Shown one piece after another: positions 1 through 7,508 of a DNA stretch of 64,000 bases (positions are counted from its first letter, which is position 1; each line of letters begins with the position of its first letter). Both the position numbers and the translations under genes were made by a program. This stretch comes from Nocardioides renjunii (GTDB lineage Bacteria > Actinomycetota > Actinomycetes > Propionibacteriales > Nocardioidaceae). The notes under the pieces were generated by a model. The model did not search any database, was not told where the DNA came from, and worked only from the letters and a program-made list of their open reading frames with translations. The stretch is taken from NCBI RefSeq assembly GCF_034661175.1, contig NZ_CP141058.1:2170001-2234000 (forward strand). Reading direction: 5' to 3'.

Positions 1-242
1 GCGCGGGCGGTGGCGTCCTCGTCGAGCGCGTCCGGCAGGTCGAGCGCCGCGGCGGTGCGGATGCCGCCGGGGACGGCGGCGGACATCAGCGCCTCGAGCG
101 ACTCGTGGCCCACGGCCTCGAGCATCTGCGCGACGGCCGCGTCGTCAGGGCCGATGTGGCGGGCGACGAACTCGCCCAGCGTGGTCGCGGTCGAGTCGGT
201 CGAGCTGTGGGTCGAGCTGTCGGTCGAGGCGGCGTCCGGCAC
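1..242 (-). CDS. gcvP: Glycine dehydrogenase (decarboxylating), P protein; N-terminal fragment cut by window edge
   Basis: This is the first 80 codons of the PLP-dependent P protein of the glycine cleavage system, which decarboxylates glycine and passes the aminomethyl group to lipoyl-GcvH. The N-terminus reads FVARHIGPDDAAVAQML and SAAVPGGIRT, both typical of GcvP. The GTG at 242 is chosen because AAGGAG (minus strand, 253-248) lies 5 nt upstream; an in-frame GTG at 248 overlaps that ribosome site and is unlikely. A poorly conserved Ser/Thr/Asp-rich stretch of about 20 residues precedes the domain. A glycine riboswitch in the leader indicates control by glycine. gcvH lies 3.2 kb upstream on the same strand; gcvT is not in the window. 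Confidence 0.93.
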   Translation of the reverse strand, partial: MPDAASTDSSTHSSTDSTATTLGEFVARHIGPDDAAVAQMLEAVGHESLEALMSAAVPGGIRTAAALDLPDALDEDATAR

Positions 243-253
243 GGGCACTCCTT

Positions 254-273
254 GAGGTCACTCGGATGACCTC
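254..273 (-). promoter_or_regulatory. Hairpin abutting the gcvP ribosome-binding site (possible riboswitch expression platform)
   Basis: GAGGTCA and TGACCTC form a perfect 7-bp stem with a 6-nt loop. Its 3' arm ends directly before AAGGAG of gcvP. This position suits a translational expression platform, or the ghost-aptamer helix seen in singlet glycine riboswitches. Which of the two is inference. Confidence 0.5.
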
Positions 274-290
274 CCATCTGTCGGCCCGGT

Positions 291-405
291 GGCCTCCAGA
301 GTGCCAGCCCGTGCGGTCCTGGTGCCTGAGAGGTTCCGGGAGGAATTGCCCCTTCGGCGCACTGCGACCTGCCACGGGGACCGGCCGCAACGACTCTCCC
401 GCACG
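291..405 (-). ncRNA. Glycine riboswitch, single aptamer, in the gcvP leader
   Basis: Read on the minus strand, this stretch contains the conserved glycine aptamer blocks in order: GGGAGAG (400-394), GCCGAAGGGGCAA, CCTCTCAGGCAC, GGACCGCACGGGC and ACTCTGGAGG (302-293). I see one aptamer only; the sequence between it and the upstream terminator at 449-477 lacks a second set of blocks. It ends about 50 nt before the gcvP GTG. A perfect hairpin sits between the aptamer and the ribosome-binding site. Glycine riboswitches upstream of gcv genes normally switch expression on when glycine is abundant. Confidence 0.93.
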
Positions 406-448
406 GGATGTCGGCATCTGCAGTTTAGCGATACGCAACACGAATGGG

Positions 449-477
449 CGAAGCCGCCCGGGGTGCGGGCGGCTTCG
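449..477 (-). terminator. Terminator-like hairpin between merR and the gcvP leader
   Basis: CGAAGCCGCCC pairs perfectly with GGGCGGCTTCG (11 bp) around a 7-nt loop. It lies 29 bases after the MerR stop codon and upstream of the glycine riboswitch, so it would insulate gcvP. There is no U-tract, as is usual in actinobacteria. Confidence 0.7.
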
Positions 478-505
478 TCCGAGGTTCTGCAGTGCTGGGG
501 AGCGT

Positions 506-1117
<612 letters not shown>

Positions 1118-1278
1118 TGTGACCCTCCAGGTCAGTTCCTCCGCTGAGCGGTAACTCCTGGGGGAAGGGCCCGCCCGGCGCCGGTCTGACCGACAACCAC
1201 AGCGGTGGAGTTACAACAGAGACAGTTCACCGTAAGCCCGCGCGGACGGGTTGTCCATCCACACGAGCGGCGTGTCGC

Positions 1279-1308
1279 CAACCCTCAACCTCAGGTCGAG
1301 GGTGAGAG
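1279..1308. promoter_or_regulatory. Candidate MerR operator, copy 1
   Basis: Contains CAACCCTCAACCTCAGG followed by TCGAGGGTGAGAG, so ACCCTC and GAGGGT form an inverted repeat. The blocks CAACCTCA and CAACCCTC recur at 3333-3358. It lies 160 bases upstream of the merR start. Assignment to a particular MerR protein is inference. Confidence 0.45.
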
Positions 1309-1329
1309 TTTCCGGCGGTGCCGCTGGGG

Positions 1330-1797
1330 CTAGTGGGACTCGAAGTCGTCGGGCGAGACATGGTCGAGGAACTCGCGGAACCGCTCGACCTCGTCCTCCT
1401 GCTCGGCCGGGACGGCGAGGCCGGCCTCTTCGAGCACCGCCTCGGCGCACACGATGCGCGACCCGGTGCGCAGGGCCAGGGCGATGGAGTCCGACGGGCG
1501 GGCACCCACCTCGGCACCGCCGTCGAAGACCAGCTGCGCGAAGAAGATGCCGTCCTGCATGTCGACGATGCGTACCTCGTCGAGCCGCTGCCCCGTCGCC
1601 TCGAGCACGTCGCGCATCAGGTCGTGCGTCAACGGACGCGGCGGGGTGACCCCCTGCTGCGCGAAGGCGATGGCGGTGGCCTCGACGGCCCCGATCCAGA
1701 TGGGGAGGTAGCGCTCCCCCGTCACCTCCCGCAGCAGCACGATCGGCTGGTTGGAGGGCATCTCGACGCGGACTCCGACGACGTCCATTTCGCGCAT
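1330..1797 (-). CDS. Bifunctional nuclease family protein (DUF151, Rv1829-like)
   Basis: A 155-aa protein that begins MREMDVVGVRVEMPSNQPIV and contains LPIWIGAVEATAIAFA, RPLTHDLM and GARPSDSIALALR, the hallmarks of the BFN/DUF151 family (known members have DNase and RNase activity). The highly acidic tail (EQEDEVERFREFLDHVSPDDFE) is typical of actinobacterial members. It sits between two MerR genes, as in mycobacteria. The 252-base gap on its 5' side carries an unusual long inverted repeat. Cellular role uncertain; family assignment is firm. Confidence 0.9.
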   Translation of the reverse strand: MREMDVVGVRVEMPSNQPIVLLREVTGERYLPIWIGAVEATAIAFAQQGVTPPRPLTHDLMRDVLEATGQRLDEVRIVDMQDGIFFAQLVFDGGAEVGARPSDSIALALRTGSRIVCAEAVLEEAGLAVPAEQEDEVERFREFLDHVSPDDFESH

Positions 1798-1934
1798 GTC
1801 CCCACCCTACTCACGGCCCCTGATCTCGGAGGGGGTGCGGGGCTGGTCCTGCCGAGCGGTGAGTGGTGCAGGTTTCCTGGGCGCAGAACCTTGTCTCACG
1901 CACCGCTCCCGGTCAGAGCGGCGCCCGGTGGCCG

Positions 1935-2024
1935 CGGCCTGTCGGACAGGACAAACCCGCGGTTGCGCGGCCAGCCCAGCGGCGTACGCCCCCACCGTCG
2001 GACTTCGTCCTGTCCGACAGGCCG
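1935..2024. repeat. Long inverted repeat built from two nested palindromes
   Basis: An 18-nt arm at 1935-1952 (contains CCTGTCGGACAGG) is matched perfectly in reverse complement at 2007-2024 (contains CCTGTCCGACAGG), with a 54-base spacer. Each arm is itself a palindrome with a one-base centre, so the element could fold as one long stem or two short hairpins. It lies between ftsR and the bifunctional nuclease gene. It could be a REP/MITE-like element, a double operator or a terminator. Confidence 0.7.
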
Positions 2025-2049
2025 TACGGCGACTGCGGCGGCCGGCGGG

Positions 2050-2790
2050 TCAGCCCCGGTCGAGCCCCACCTTGACGAGCGTGGCGTGGAGCCGGACGGA
2101 CAGGGCGGCGATCTCGGCGGTGGCGTCCTCGGCGCGGCCCTGGGCGGCGGCGTCGCGACCGCGCGCGAGCGGCGCGACGACCTGCTGCACGAGCCCGACC
2201 TCACGGTCGGCGGCGGTCTTGAACGCGCGCAGGTGGCGCGGCTCGAAGCCGAAGTCGGCGAGCTCGCGGGCGGTCTGCGCCACGACGAGGGCGTCGCTGT
2301 CGAAGTGGCCGGTGCCCGTGCGGGCCGACACCAGCCCGTACTGCTCGAGCTGCGACAGCAGGTCCTCGGAGATGTCCGCGACCTTGATCAGCTCGCGCCG
2401 CGAGAGGCGCAGGTCGCTGGCGCGCCGGAACGACTCCGGGCTGGGCAGGCCGTCGGCGCTCAGGGCCACCTTGGGCACGGTCGGGACGACGCCGTCGATG
2501 GCCGGCGGCTCGAGCCCGCGGTCGATGGCGTCGAGGTGCTCGCCGATGACCTTGTGCGGCAGGTAGTGGTCGCGCTGCATCAGCAGGATGTAGCGCAGCC
2601 GGTCGACGTCGGCGCCGGAGAACTTGCGGTAGCCGGCGGGCGTGCGCTCCGGCTTGACCAGGCCCTGGTCCTCGAGGAAGCGGATCTTCGAGATCGTCAC
2701 CCCCGGGAAGTCGGGGCGGAGCTGGTCGAGGACCTGCCCGATGTTGTAGCGGGCGCCGCGACTCGATGCCGAGGGCGTCGGGGCACTCAC
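2050..2790 (-). CDS. ftsR: MerR-family transcriptional regulator, FtsR/Rv1828-like
   Basis: A 246-aa protein with an N-terminal MerR domain: YNIGQVLDQLRPDFPGVTIS, then KIRFLEDQGLVKPERTPAGY and RLRYILLMQRDHYLPHKVI. The large C-terminal half is characteristic of Rv1828 of M. tuberculosis and of FtsR, which activates ftsZ in Corynebacterium. The start is GTG at 2790, 3 nt after the stop of the FHA gene, so the two are translationally linked. The gene order FHA-ftsR-BFN-merR supports the orthology. Control of division genes here is inferred from family knowledge only. Confidence 0.85.
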   Translation of the reverse strand: MSAPTPSASSRGARYNIGQVLDQLRPDFPGVTISKIRFLEDQGLVKPERTPAGYRKFSGADVDRLRYILLMQRDHYLPHKVIGEHLDAIDRGLEPPAIDGVVPTVPKVALSADGLPSPESFRRASDLRLSRRELIKVADISEDLLSQLEQYGLVSARTGTGHFDSDALVVAQTARELADFGFEPRHLRAFKTAADREVGLVQQVVAPLARGRDAAAQGRAEDATAEIAALSVRLHATLVKVGLDRG

Positions 2791-2793
2791 GGA

Positions 2794-3306
2794 TCAGCTG
2801 TCCGGGTGGGAGGAGAAGAACACCAGGCGGTACTTGCCGATCTGCACCTCGTCGCCGTCGTTGAGCTCGACGGAGTCGATGCGGTCGCGGTTGACATAGG
2901 TGCCGTTGAGGCTGCCGACGTCGCTGACGGTGTAGCCGGCGCCCGAGCGACGGAACTCCGCGTGCCGCCGCGACACGGTGACGTCGTCGAGGAAGATCTC
3001 GCTGTCGGGGTGACGGCCGGCGCCGACGACGTCGGTGTCGAGGAGGAAGCGGCTGCCGGCGCTGGGGCCGCGCTGCACGACGAGGAGGGCGTGGCCCTCG
3101 GGCAGCGCGTCGACCGCCGCGGCGTCGACCGGGCTCAGCTGGCGGTCGGAGGACTCGCGCTGGTCCGGCGCGCCGAAGGTGATGGTGGCCGTGGTCTCGA
3201 CGGGGGTCGGCCCGGCGTCCTCCCCGCCGAGCAGCTTCGTGCCGCACTGGGCGCAGAAGCGGGCGTCGTCAGGATTCTGCTTCCCACAGTTGGTGCAGAA
3301 CGGCAT
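2794..3306 (-). CDS. garA: Zinc-ribbon/FHA protein, GarA/OdhI-like metabolic switch
   Basis: A 170-aa protein. Residues 4-21 form a zinc ribbon (C4xxC7, C18xxC21). A VETTAT segment at residues 36-41 matches the ETT phosphorylation motif of GarA/OdhI. A C-terminal FHA domain carries GRHPDSEIF, VSRRHAEF and GSLNGTYVN, the phosphothreonine-binding residues. In relatives, Pkn-phosphorylated GarA folds on itself and stops inhibiting 2-oxoglutarate dehydrogenase and glutamate dehydrogenase. The start at 3306 is preferred over 3330 because GAGGAG lies 5 nt upstream. M. tuberculosis GarA lacks the zinc ribbon, so the fusion distinguishes this version. It is co-transcribed with ftsR. Confidence 0.9.
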   Translation of the reverse strand: MPFCTNCGKQNPDDARFCAQCGTKLLGGEDAGPTPVETTATITFGAPDQRESSDRQLSPVDAAAVDALPEGHALLVVQRGPSAGSRFLLDTDVVGAGRHPDSEIFLDDVTVSRRHAEFRRSGAGYTVSDVGSLNGTYVNRDRIDSVELNDGDEVQIGKYRLVFFSSHPDS

Positions 3307-3332
3307 GTGAGCTCCTCGACGGATCGACACTG

Positions 3333-3358
3333 AACCCTCAGCCGAGGGTTGAGGTTGA
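3333..3358. promoter_or_regulatory. Candidate MerR operator, copy 2, upstream of the FHA-ftsR unit
   Basis: AACCCTC-AGCC-GAGGGTT is a perfect 7-bp inverted repeat, followed directly by GAGGTTGA. Read on the other strand this gives TCAACCTCAACCCTC, the same blocks as at 1279-1308 in a different order. It is 27 bases upstream of the FHA start, a position suited to autoregulation by the MerR protein of the operon. Confidence 0.5.
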
Positions 3359-3413
3359 TGGTTCGTCCGAACCTACCAGCCATCTGTCGGGCGGTGCGGA
3401 CGATCGTGCGCGG

Positions 3414-3800
3414 TCAGCCCTCGAGGCCGGCCTGGTAGGCGGCGGCGTCCATGAGGCCGTCGACCTGCGAGGCGTCGGAGACGCTCACCTCGAACAGCCA
3501 GCCGGCCTCGTAGGGGTCGCTGTTGACCAGCTCGGGCGTCGAGTCGAGCGCCGAGTTGGTCGCCACGACCTCGCCGGTCACGGGGGCGTAGATGTCGCTG
3601 ACCGACTTGGTGGACTCCAGCTCGCCGCAGGTGTCGCCGGCGGTCACTGCGTCGCCGACCTGCGGGAGGGAGACGTAGACGATGTCGCCGAGCGCGTCCT
3701 GGGCGAAGTCGGTGATCCCCACCCGGACCGAGCCCTCGGCGTCACCGGGGGTGCGGACCCACTCGTGCTCGCTGGTGTACTTCAGGTTCTCCGGATACAC
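3414..3800 (-). CDS. gcvH: Glycine cleavage system H protein
   Basis: A 128-aa lipoyl-carrier protein that shuttles the aminomethyl intermediate between the P, T and L proteins. The N-terminus YPENLKYTSEHEWVR and the lipoylation motif GELESTKSVSDIYAPVTG are standard; the lipoyl lysine is K65. Length is typical of the family. It is separated from gcvP by the garA-ftsR-BFN-merR block, as in mycobacteria, and does not itself have a recognisable glycine riboswitch. The 107-base gap to the FHA gene allows a separate promoter for each. Confidence 0.96.
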   Translation of the reverse strand: MYPENLKYTSEHEWVRTPGDAEGSVRVGITDFAQDALGDIVYVSLPQVGDAVTAGDTCGELESTKSVSDIYAPVTGEVVATNSALDSTPELVNSDPYEAGWLFEVSVSDASQVDGLMDAAAYQAGLEG

Positions 3801-3845
3801 GTGGGGTCTCCTCGGGGACGCAGGTCTGGTGGGGTGATCGGCAGG

Positions 3846-4613
3846 CTACTGGCCCGTCCCGAACTCCGCATACTCAGGTCGGGACGCCTCGCGGACGCTG
3901 GTGATCTCCACCGTCTCGAGCTCCTCGATCGTGACCGTGGCGCCGTCGAGCGTCTCCAGGGTCTCGACCGGGCCGGTGGAGAAGGTGAGCGCGGTCCGCA
4001 GGATGTGCGGGTCGCCGATCACGTCGAGGACGTACGGCGGCTCCAGCAGCTCGCCGTCGAGCTCGATGCCGCCCACGCCGTCCTCGAACGAGCTGTCGGC
4101 GCCGAGCCGGATCGAGTCGTTGAACTCCATCGCCTCCGCGCCGGCGGTGCGCAGCTCCTGGATGGTGTCGAGCAGCGACCCGACGCTCACCCGGGTCTCG
4201 GACTCGCCGATCGTGACGCGAAGGCCCTGGCCGGACACGGGCACCAGCCCCGCGATGACGTTGAGGGTGCGCAGCCGCTGCTCGGCCTCGTCGAGGGCGG
4301 CCGAACGGGCCTGGTTCTCGTCGCGCAGCTCGTCACGGCGGGCCTCGAGCCGGTCGACCTCGCGGCGGGCCCGCTCGGCGGTGCCGGTCAGGCCGTCGAG
4401 CACCTGGATCAGCTCGCTCTCGCGCAGCCCGGCGTAGGTGTCGTTGGAGTTGGTGTCGCGCACCTGGACGACGAAGGCGAAGCCCAGCACCGCCAGGAGC
4501 ACCCCGACCACGGCCTGGCGGCCCGAGGGCCGCATCAGCGCGTCGCGCATCCGCTCGCGACCGGGGCTCTCCTCGGTCGCAGGCTCCTGCGTGGTCGGGT
4601 CCTGCTCAGGCAT
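3846..4613 (-). CDS. DUF881 family membrane-anchored protein (Rv1825-like)
   Basis: A 255-aa protein with one N-terminal transmembrane segment (about residues 34-50, AVVGVLLAVLGFAFVVQV), then a coiled coil (REVDRLEARRDELRDENQARS) and the DUF881 globular domain (GLRVTIGES, LRTAGAEAMEFNDSIRLG, VIGDPHILRTAL). DUF881 proteins resemble YlxW/YlxX of Firmicutes and are thought to act in envelope or division processes. The start ATG overlaps the end of sbp by 8 nt, so this is the distal gene of the pgsA-DUF881-sbp-DUF881 operon. Precise function unknown. Confidence 0.9.
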   Translation of the reverse strand: MPEQDPTTQEPATEESPGRERMRDALMRPSGRQAVVGVLLAVLGFAFVVQVRDTNSNDTYAGLRESELIQVLDGLTGTAERARREVDRLEARRDELRDENQARSAALDEAEQRLRTLNVIAGLVPVSGQGLRVTIGESETRVSVGSLLDTIQELRTAGAEAMEFNDSIRLGADSSFEDGVGGIELDGELLEPPYVLDVIGDPHILRTALTFSTGPVETLETLDGATVTIEELETVEITSVREASRPEYAEFGTGQ

Positions 4614-4938
4614 GGAAGACGTGCCTGCGGATCGCTGCGACGTTGGAGAAGATCCGGATGCCGAGGACGACCACCACGCCCGTGGTCAGCTGTGCGCCGA
4701 CCCCGAGCTGGTCGCCGAGGTAGACGATCGCCGCGGCGATCACCACGTTGCTGACGAACGAGACGACGAAGACCTTGTCGTCGAAGATGCCGTCGAGGTA
4801 GGCCCGGAGCCCGCCGAAGACGGCGTCGAGCGCGGCCACCACGGCGATGGGCAGGTAGTTCTGCAGGCTGAGCGGGACGTCGGGGGCGAAGACGAGGCCG
4901 GCGACGATGCCGAACAGCAGCCCGAGTGCAGCGATCAC
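4606..4938 (-). CDS. sbp: Small basic membrane protein family (DUF1290)
   Basis: A 110-aa integral membrane protein with about three transmembrane helices; LQNYLPIAVVAALDAVFGGLRA and KVFVVSFVSNVVIAAAIVYLGD are signature segments of the Sbp/DUF1290 family (Rv1824-like). In Firmicutes sbp lies next to division genes. The start is GTG at 4938, which overlaps the preceding DUF881 stop by 4 nt (GTGA), and its own end overlaps the next DUF881 start. This tight coupling suggests the three membrane proteins work together. The biochemical role is unknown. Confidence 0.9.
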   Translation of the reverse strand: MIAALGLLFGIVAGLVFAPDVPLSLQNYLPIAVVAALDAVFGGLRAYLDGIFDDKVFVVSFVSNVVIAAAIVYLGDQLGVGAQLTTGVVVVLGIRIFSNVAAIRRHVFHA

Positions 4939-5834
4939 GGCGAGCTCGCCTCCCCTTCCGTCGCGCCGTCCGGATCGGCGTTGAGCTCGATCACATCACG
5001 CAGCGCCCGCTCGGGCGCAGACGGCAGCCGGATGTCGTCCACATTCTCCGCCGAGTAAAGGAAGCCGAGACCGTTGACCAGCGTGAACCACTCCTGGCCG
5101 GTGCTGGTCTGCACCAGCCTGGCCTGCAGCGTCCGGGGGTCGCCGATCGCCGAGACGACGTAGGGGGCGTTGACCGGGCGACCGTTGACGTGGATGGCGC
5201 GGTTGGTGTTGCGGATGCCGCCGAGGACGTTGATCCGCTGGTCGTTGACGGCGATCGCCTCGGCACCGGCCTCGAAGAGCCCGTTGACGAGCAGGGCGAG
5301 GTCCTCGTCGCGGATCTCGTCGTTGATCTCGACGTCGGGCCGGTTGTCGACGGTCATCCGCACCCCGGGCCCGTGCACCGCGGAGTAGCCGGTGGTGAGC
5401 TCGGCGCGCCGGATCCTGGCCTCGCTGTCGTCGAGCTGCGCCTGGACCTTCGTGTTGTTGCTCGCCAGCGCCTGGTTGGACTCCGCGAGCTCGGCGACCT
5501 GGGACTGCACACCGCGCAGCTGGTCGCGCCGGAGCTCGACCTGCTCGATGAGGGCGGCCCGGCTGAGCTCGTCGACCTCGGCCTGCCGGTCGGTCTGCGC
5601 CGCGACCACGGCTGCCCCGACGCCGAGCACCGCGACGGCCGCGAGGCTGGCCCAGTGCGGACGCCGCGACGACGGAGCGGGCTGCTCCCCCGCCGCCGCC
5701 CGCTTCTGGGCGACGTGGGCGTAGTCCTCGTCCATGGAGCGCGCGGTGATGAGCGTCAGCAGCGGCGTCGTGACGTGGTCGGGGAGCCGCCGGGCGGTGT
5801 CCTCACCCTGCTCGGGCGCGCGGGTGTCAGCCAT
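4935..5834 (-). CDS. DUF881 family membrane-anchored protein (Rv1823-like)
   Basis: A 299-aa paralogue of the protein at 3846-4613. The cytoplasmic N-terminus is about 70 residues, followed by one transmembrane helix (WASLAAVAVLGVGAAVVAAQ), a coiled coil (RRDQLRGVQSQVAELAES) and a DUF881 domain (GPGVRMTVDNRP, LFEAGAEAIAVNDQRI, VSAIGDPRTLQARL). The ATG at 5834 is chosen because it overlaps the pgsA stop by 8 nt; longer in-frame extensions run through pgsA in another frame. Two DUF881 genes flanking sbp is the conserved actinobacterial arrangement. Function unknown. Confidence 0.9.
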   Translation of the reverse strand: MADTRAPEQGEDTARRLPDHVTTPLLTLITARSMDEDYAHVAQKRAAAGEQPAPSSRRPHWASLAAVAVLGVGAAVVAAQTDRQAEVDELSRAALIEQVELRRDQLRGVQSQVAELAESNQALASNNTKVQAQLDDSEARIRRAELTTGYSAVHGPGVRMTVDNRPDVEINDEIRDEDLALLVNGLFEAGAEAIAVNDQRINVLGGIRNTNRAIHVNGRPVNAPYVVSAIGDPRTLQARLVQTSTGQEWFTLVNGLGFLYSAENVDDIRLPSAPERALRDVIELNADPDGATEGEASSP

Positions 5835-6426
5835 GGTCCGACACCGGCGTACGACGGCGCGGGGTCTCGCGCAGCAGCGTGCGGACCTGCCAGGCGTAGA
5901 GCAGACCGGCCCACCAGTAGAGGCCGATCCCCCACCAGGCGAAGGCCCAGCCGAAGGTGCGGGCCAGGGTGGCGACGATGCCGTCGCCCTCGCCGAGCAG
6001 CAGCAGCGGGAAGGCGTAGAGGAGGTTGAAGGTCGCGGCCTTGCCGAGGAAGTGGACCGGCAGCGCCGAGAAGCCGCGGGTGCGCAGGATCGGCACCAGC
6101 CCCCAGAGGAAGAGGTCGCGCAGGGGCAGGGCGAGCGCGACCCACCACGGGATGATGTCGCGCAGGTAGAGCCCCACCACGACGGCGAGGATGTAGAGCC
6201 GGTCGGCCACCGGGTCGAGGATCTCGCCGAGCTGGGAGTACTGGTCGAGCCTGCGGGCCAGCCAGCCGTCGAGGAAGTCGGTGAAGCCGGCGACCATGAG
6301 CACCACGAGGGCGATGGCGTCCGCCTCCGGGCCGAGGACCAGCCAGAGGAACAAGGGCACGCCTGCCAGCCGCACCACACTGATGATGTTGGGCACGGTC
6401 CAGACACGGGCTGCTCCCTCGGACAC
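5827..6426 (-). CDS. pgsA: CDP-alcohol phosphatidyltransferase (PgsA2-like)
   Basis: A 199-aa multi-pass membrane enzyme of the CDP-alcohol phosphotransferase family, which condenses CDP-diacylglycerol with a small alcohol in phospholipid synthesis. The catalytic signature DG-x2-AR-x8-G-x3-D-x3-D is present as DGWLARRLDQYSQLGEILDP followed by VAD. Position at the head of the DUF881-sbp-DUF881 operon equals Rv1822 (pgsA2). The start is GTG at 6426. The acceptor (glycerol phosphate or another alcohol) cannot be decided from sequence; mycobacterial pgsA2 is annotated as a phosphatidylglycerophosphate synthase. Confidence 0.88.
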   Translation of the reverse strand: MSEGAARVWTVPNIISVVRLAGVPLFLWLVLGPEADAIALVVLMVAGFTDFLDGWLARRLDQYSQLGEILDPVADRLYILAVVVGLYLRDIIPWWVALALPLRDLFLWGLVPILRTRGFSALPVHFLGKAATFNLLYAFPLLLLGEGDGIVATLARTFGWAFAWWGIGLYWWAGLLYAWQVRTLLRETPRRRTPVSDHG

Positions 6427-6446
6427 GAGCAGACCCTACCGAGCGC

Positions 6447-7508
6447 TCAGGCGTCCACGCCCGACACGTCGTGGTGTGCCGCGTCGCGGATCTCGCCGAC
6501 CAGCTCCTCGAGCACGTCCTCCAGCGTCACCAGTCCGACGACCTGGCCGTCGCGCTGCACGACGCGCGCCATGTGGGCGCCCTTGACCTGCAGGCTCTCC
6601 AGCGCGTCGTGGAGCAGGTCGTCGGGGGCGACGGTGGCGAACGGGCGGATCCACTTGTCCTCGATGACCCGCGAGCGCTTGTCGTCGTCGGACTCGAGGG
6701 CGTCCTTGATGTGGAGGTAGCCCAGCAGCGTGCCGTCCGAGGCGGCGACCGGGAACCGGCTGAAGCCCGTGGCGGCACAGACGGCCTCGACGTCGGCCAC
6801 CGTCGACCCAGGGGCGACGGTGGCCAGGGTGTCGGGCGCCATGACGATCGACAGGACGGACTTCTCGGTGAAGCCGAGGGCACCGGCGAGCCGGTCGTAC
6901 TCCTCGGCCTCGATCAGCCCCTCCCCCCGCGACTCCTCCACCAGCGCGGCCACCTCCTCGCGCGTGAAGCTGGAGTGCACCTCGTCCTTGGGCTCGATGC
7001 GGAGCAGCCGCAGCGTGGCGTTGGCGACGAGGTTCATGCCGGCGATCACCGGGCGCAGGACGGTGACGACCACCATCATCGGCGGGCTCAGCACCATGGC
7101 CGCGCGGTCGGCGCCGGCGAGGGCGATGTTCTTGGGCACCATCTCGCCGAGGACGACGTGGAGGTAGACCACGATCGACATCGCCACCACGAAGGAGACG
7201 GGGTGGAGGAAGTCGTCGGGGACCCGGGCCAGGTGGAAGACCGGCTCGAGGAGGTGGGCGACGGCCGGCTCGCCGATGGCGCCGAGGCCGAGCGAGCACA
7301 CGGTGATGCCGAGCTGGGCGCCCGCCATCACGAGCGAGACGTTCTCCATCGCCCGCAGCGTCGTGCGCGCGGCCCGGGAGCCCTCCTGCGCGCGCGGCTC
7401 GATCTGGCTGCGCCGGGCGGCGAGCAGGGCGAACTCGGCGCCGACGAAGAACGCGTTGAGGGCCAGCAGCACGACCGCGAGGGCGACGCCGAAGAGGTCA
7501 CTGTTCAC
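6447..7508 (-). CDS. CNNM transmembrane/CBS-pair protein without CorC domain
   Basis: A 353-aa membrane protein. The N-terminal CNNM (DUF21) domain covers residues 1-200 (LNAFFVGAEFALLAARRSQIE, GAQLGITVCSLGLGAIGEPA, VLGEMVPKNIALA). A CBS pair follows (about 205-340, with GFSRFPVAASDGTLLGYLHI and VVGLVTLEDVLEELVGEI). The C-terminal CorC/HlyC domain found in its neighbour is missing. CNNM proteins are linked to Mg2+ or Co2+ transport and resistance. It overlaps the upstream paralogue by 11 nt, so the two may form a heteromeric pair. Confidence 0.9.
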   Translation of the reverse strand: MNSDLFGVALAVVLLALNAFFVGAEFALLAARRSQIEPRAQEGSRAARTTLRAMENVSLVMAGAQLGITVCSLGLGAIGEPAVAHLLEPVFHLARVPDDFLHPVSFVVAMSIVVYLHVVLGEMVPKNIALAGADRAAMVLSPPMMVVVTVLRPVIAGMNLVANATLRLLRIEPKDEVHSSFTREEVAALVEESRGEGLIEAEEYDRLAGALGFTEKSVLSIVMAPDTLATVAPGSTVADVEAVCAATGFSRFPVAASDGTLLGYLHIKDALESDDDKRSRVIEDKWIRPFATVAPDDLLHDALESLQVKGAHMARVVQRDGQVVGLVTLEDVLEELVGEIRDAAHHDVSGVDA

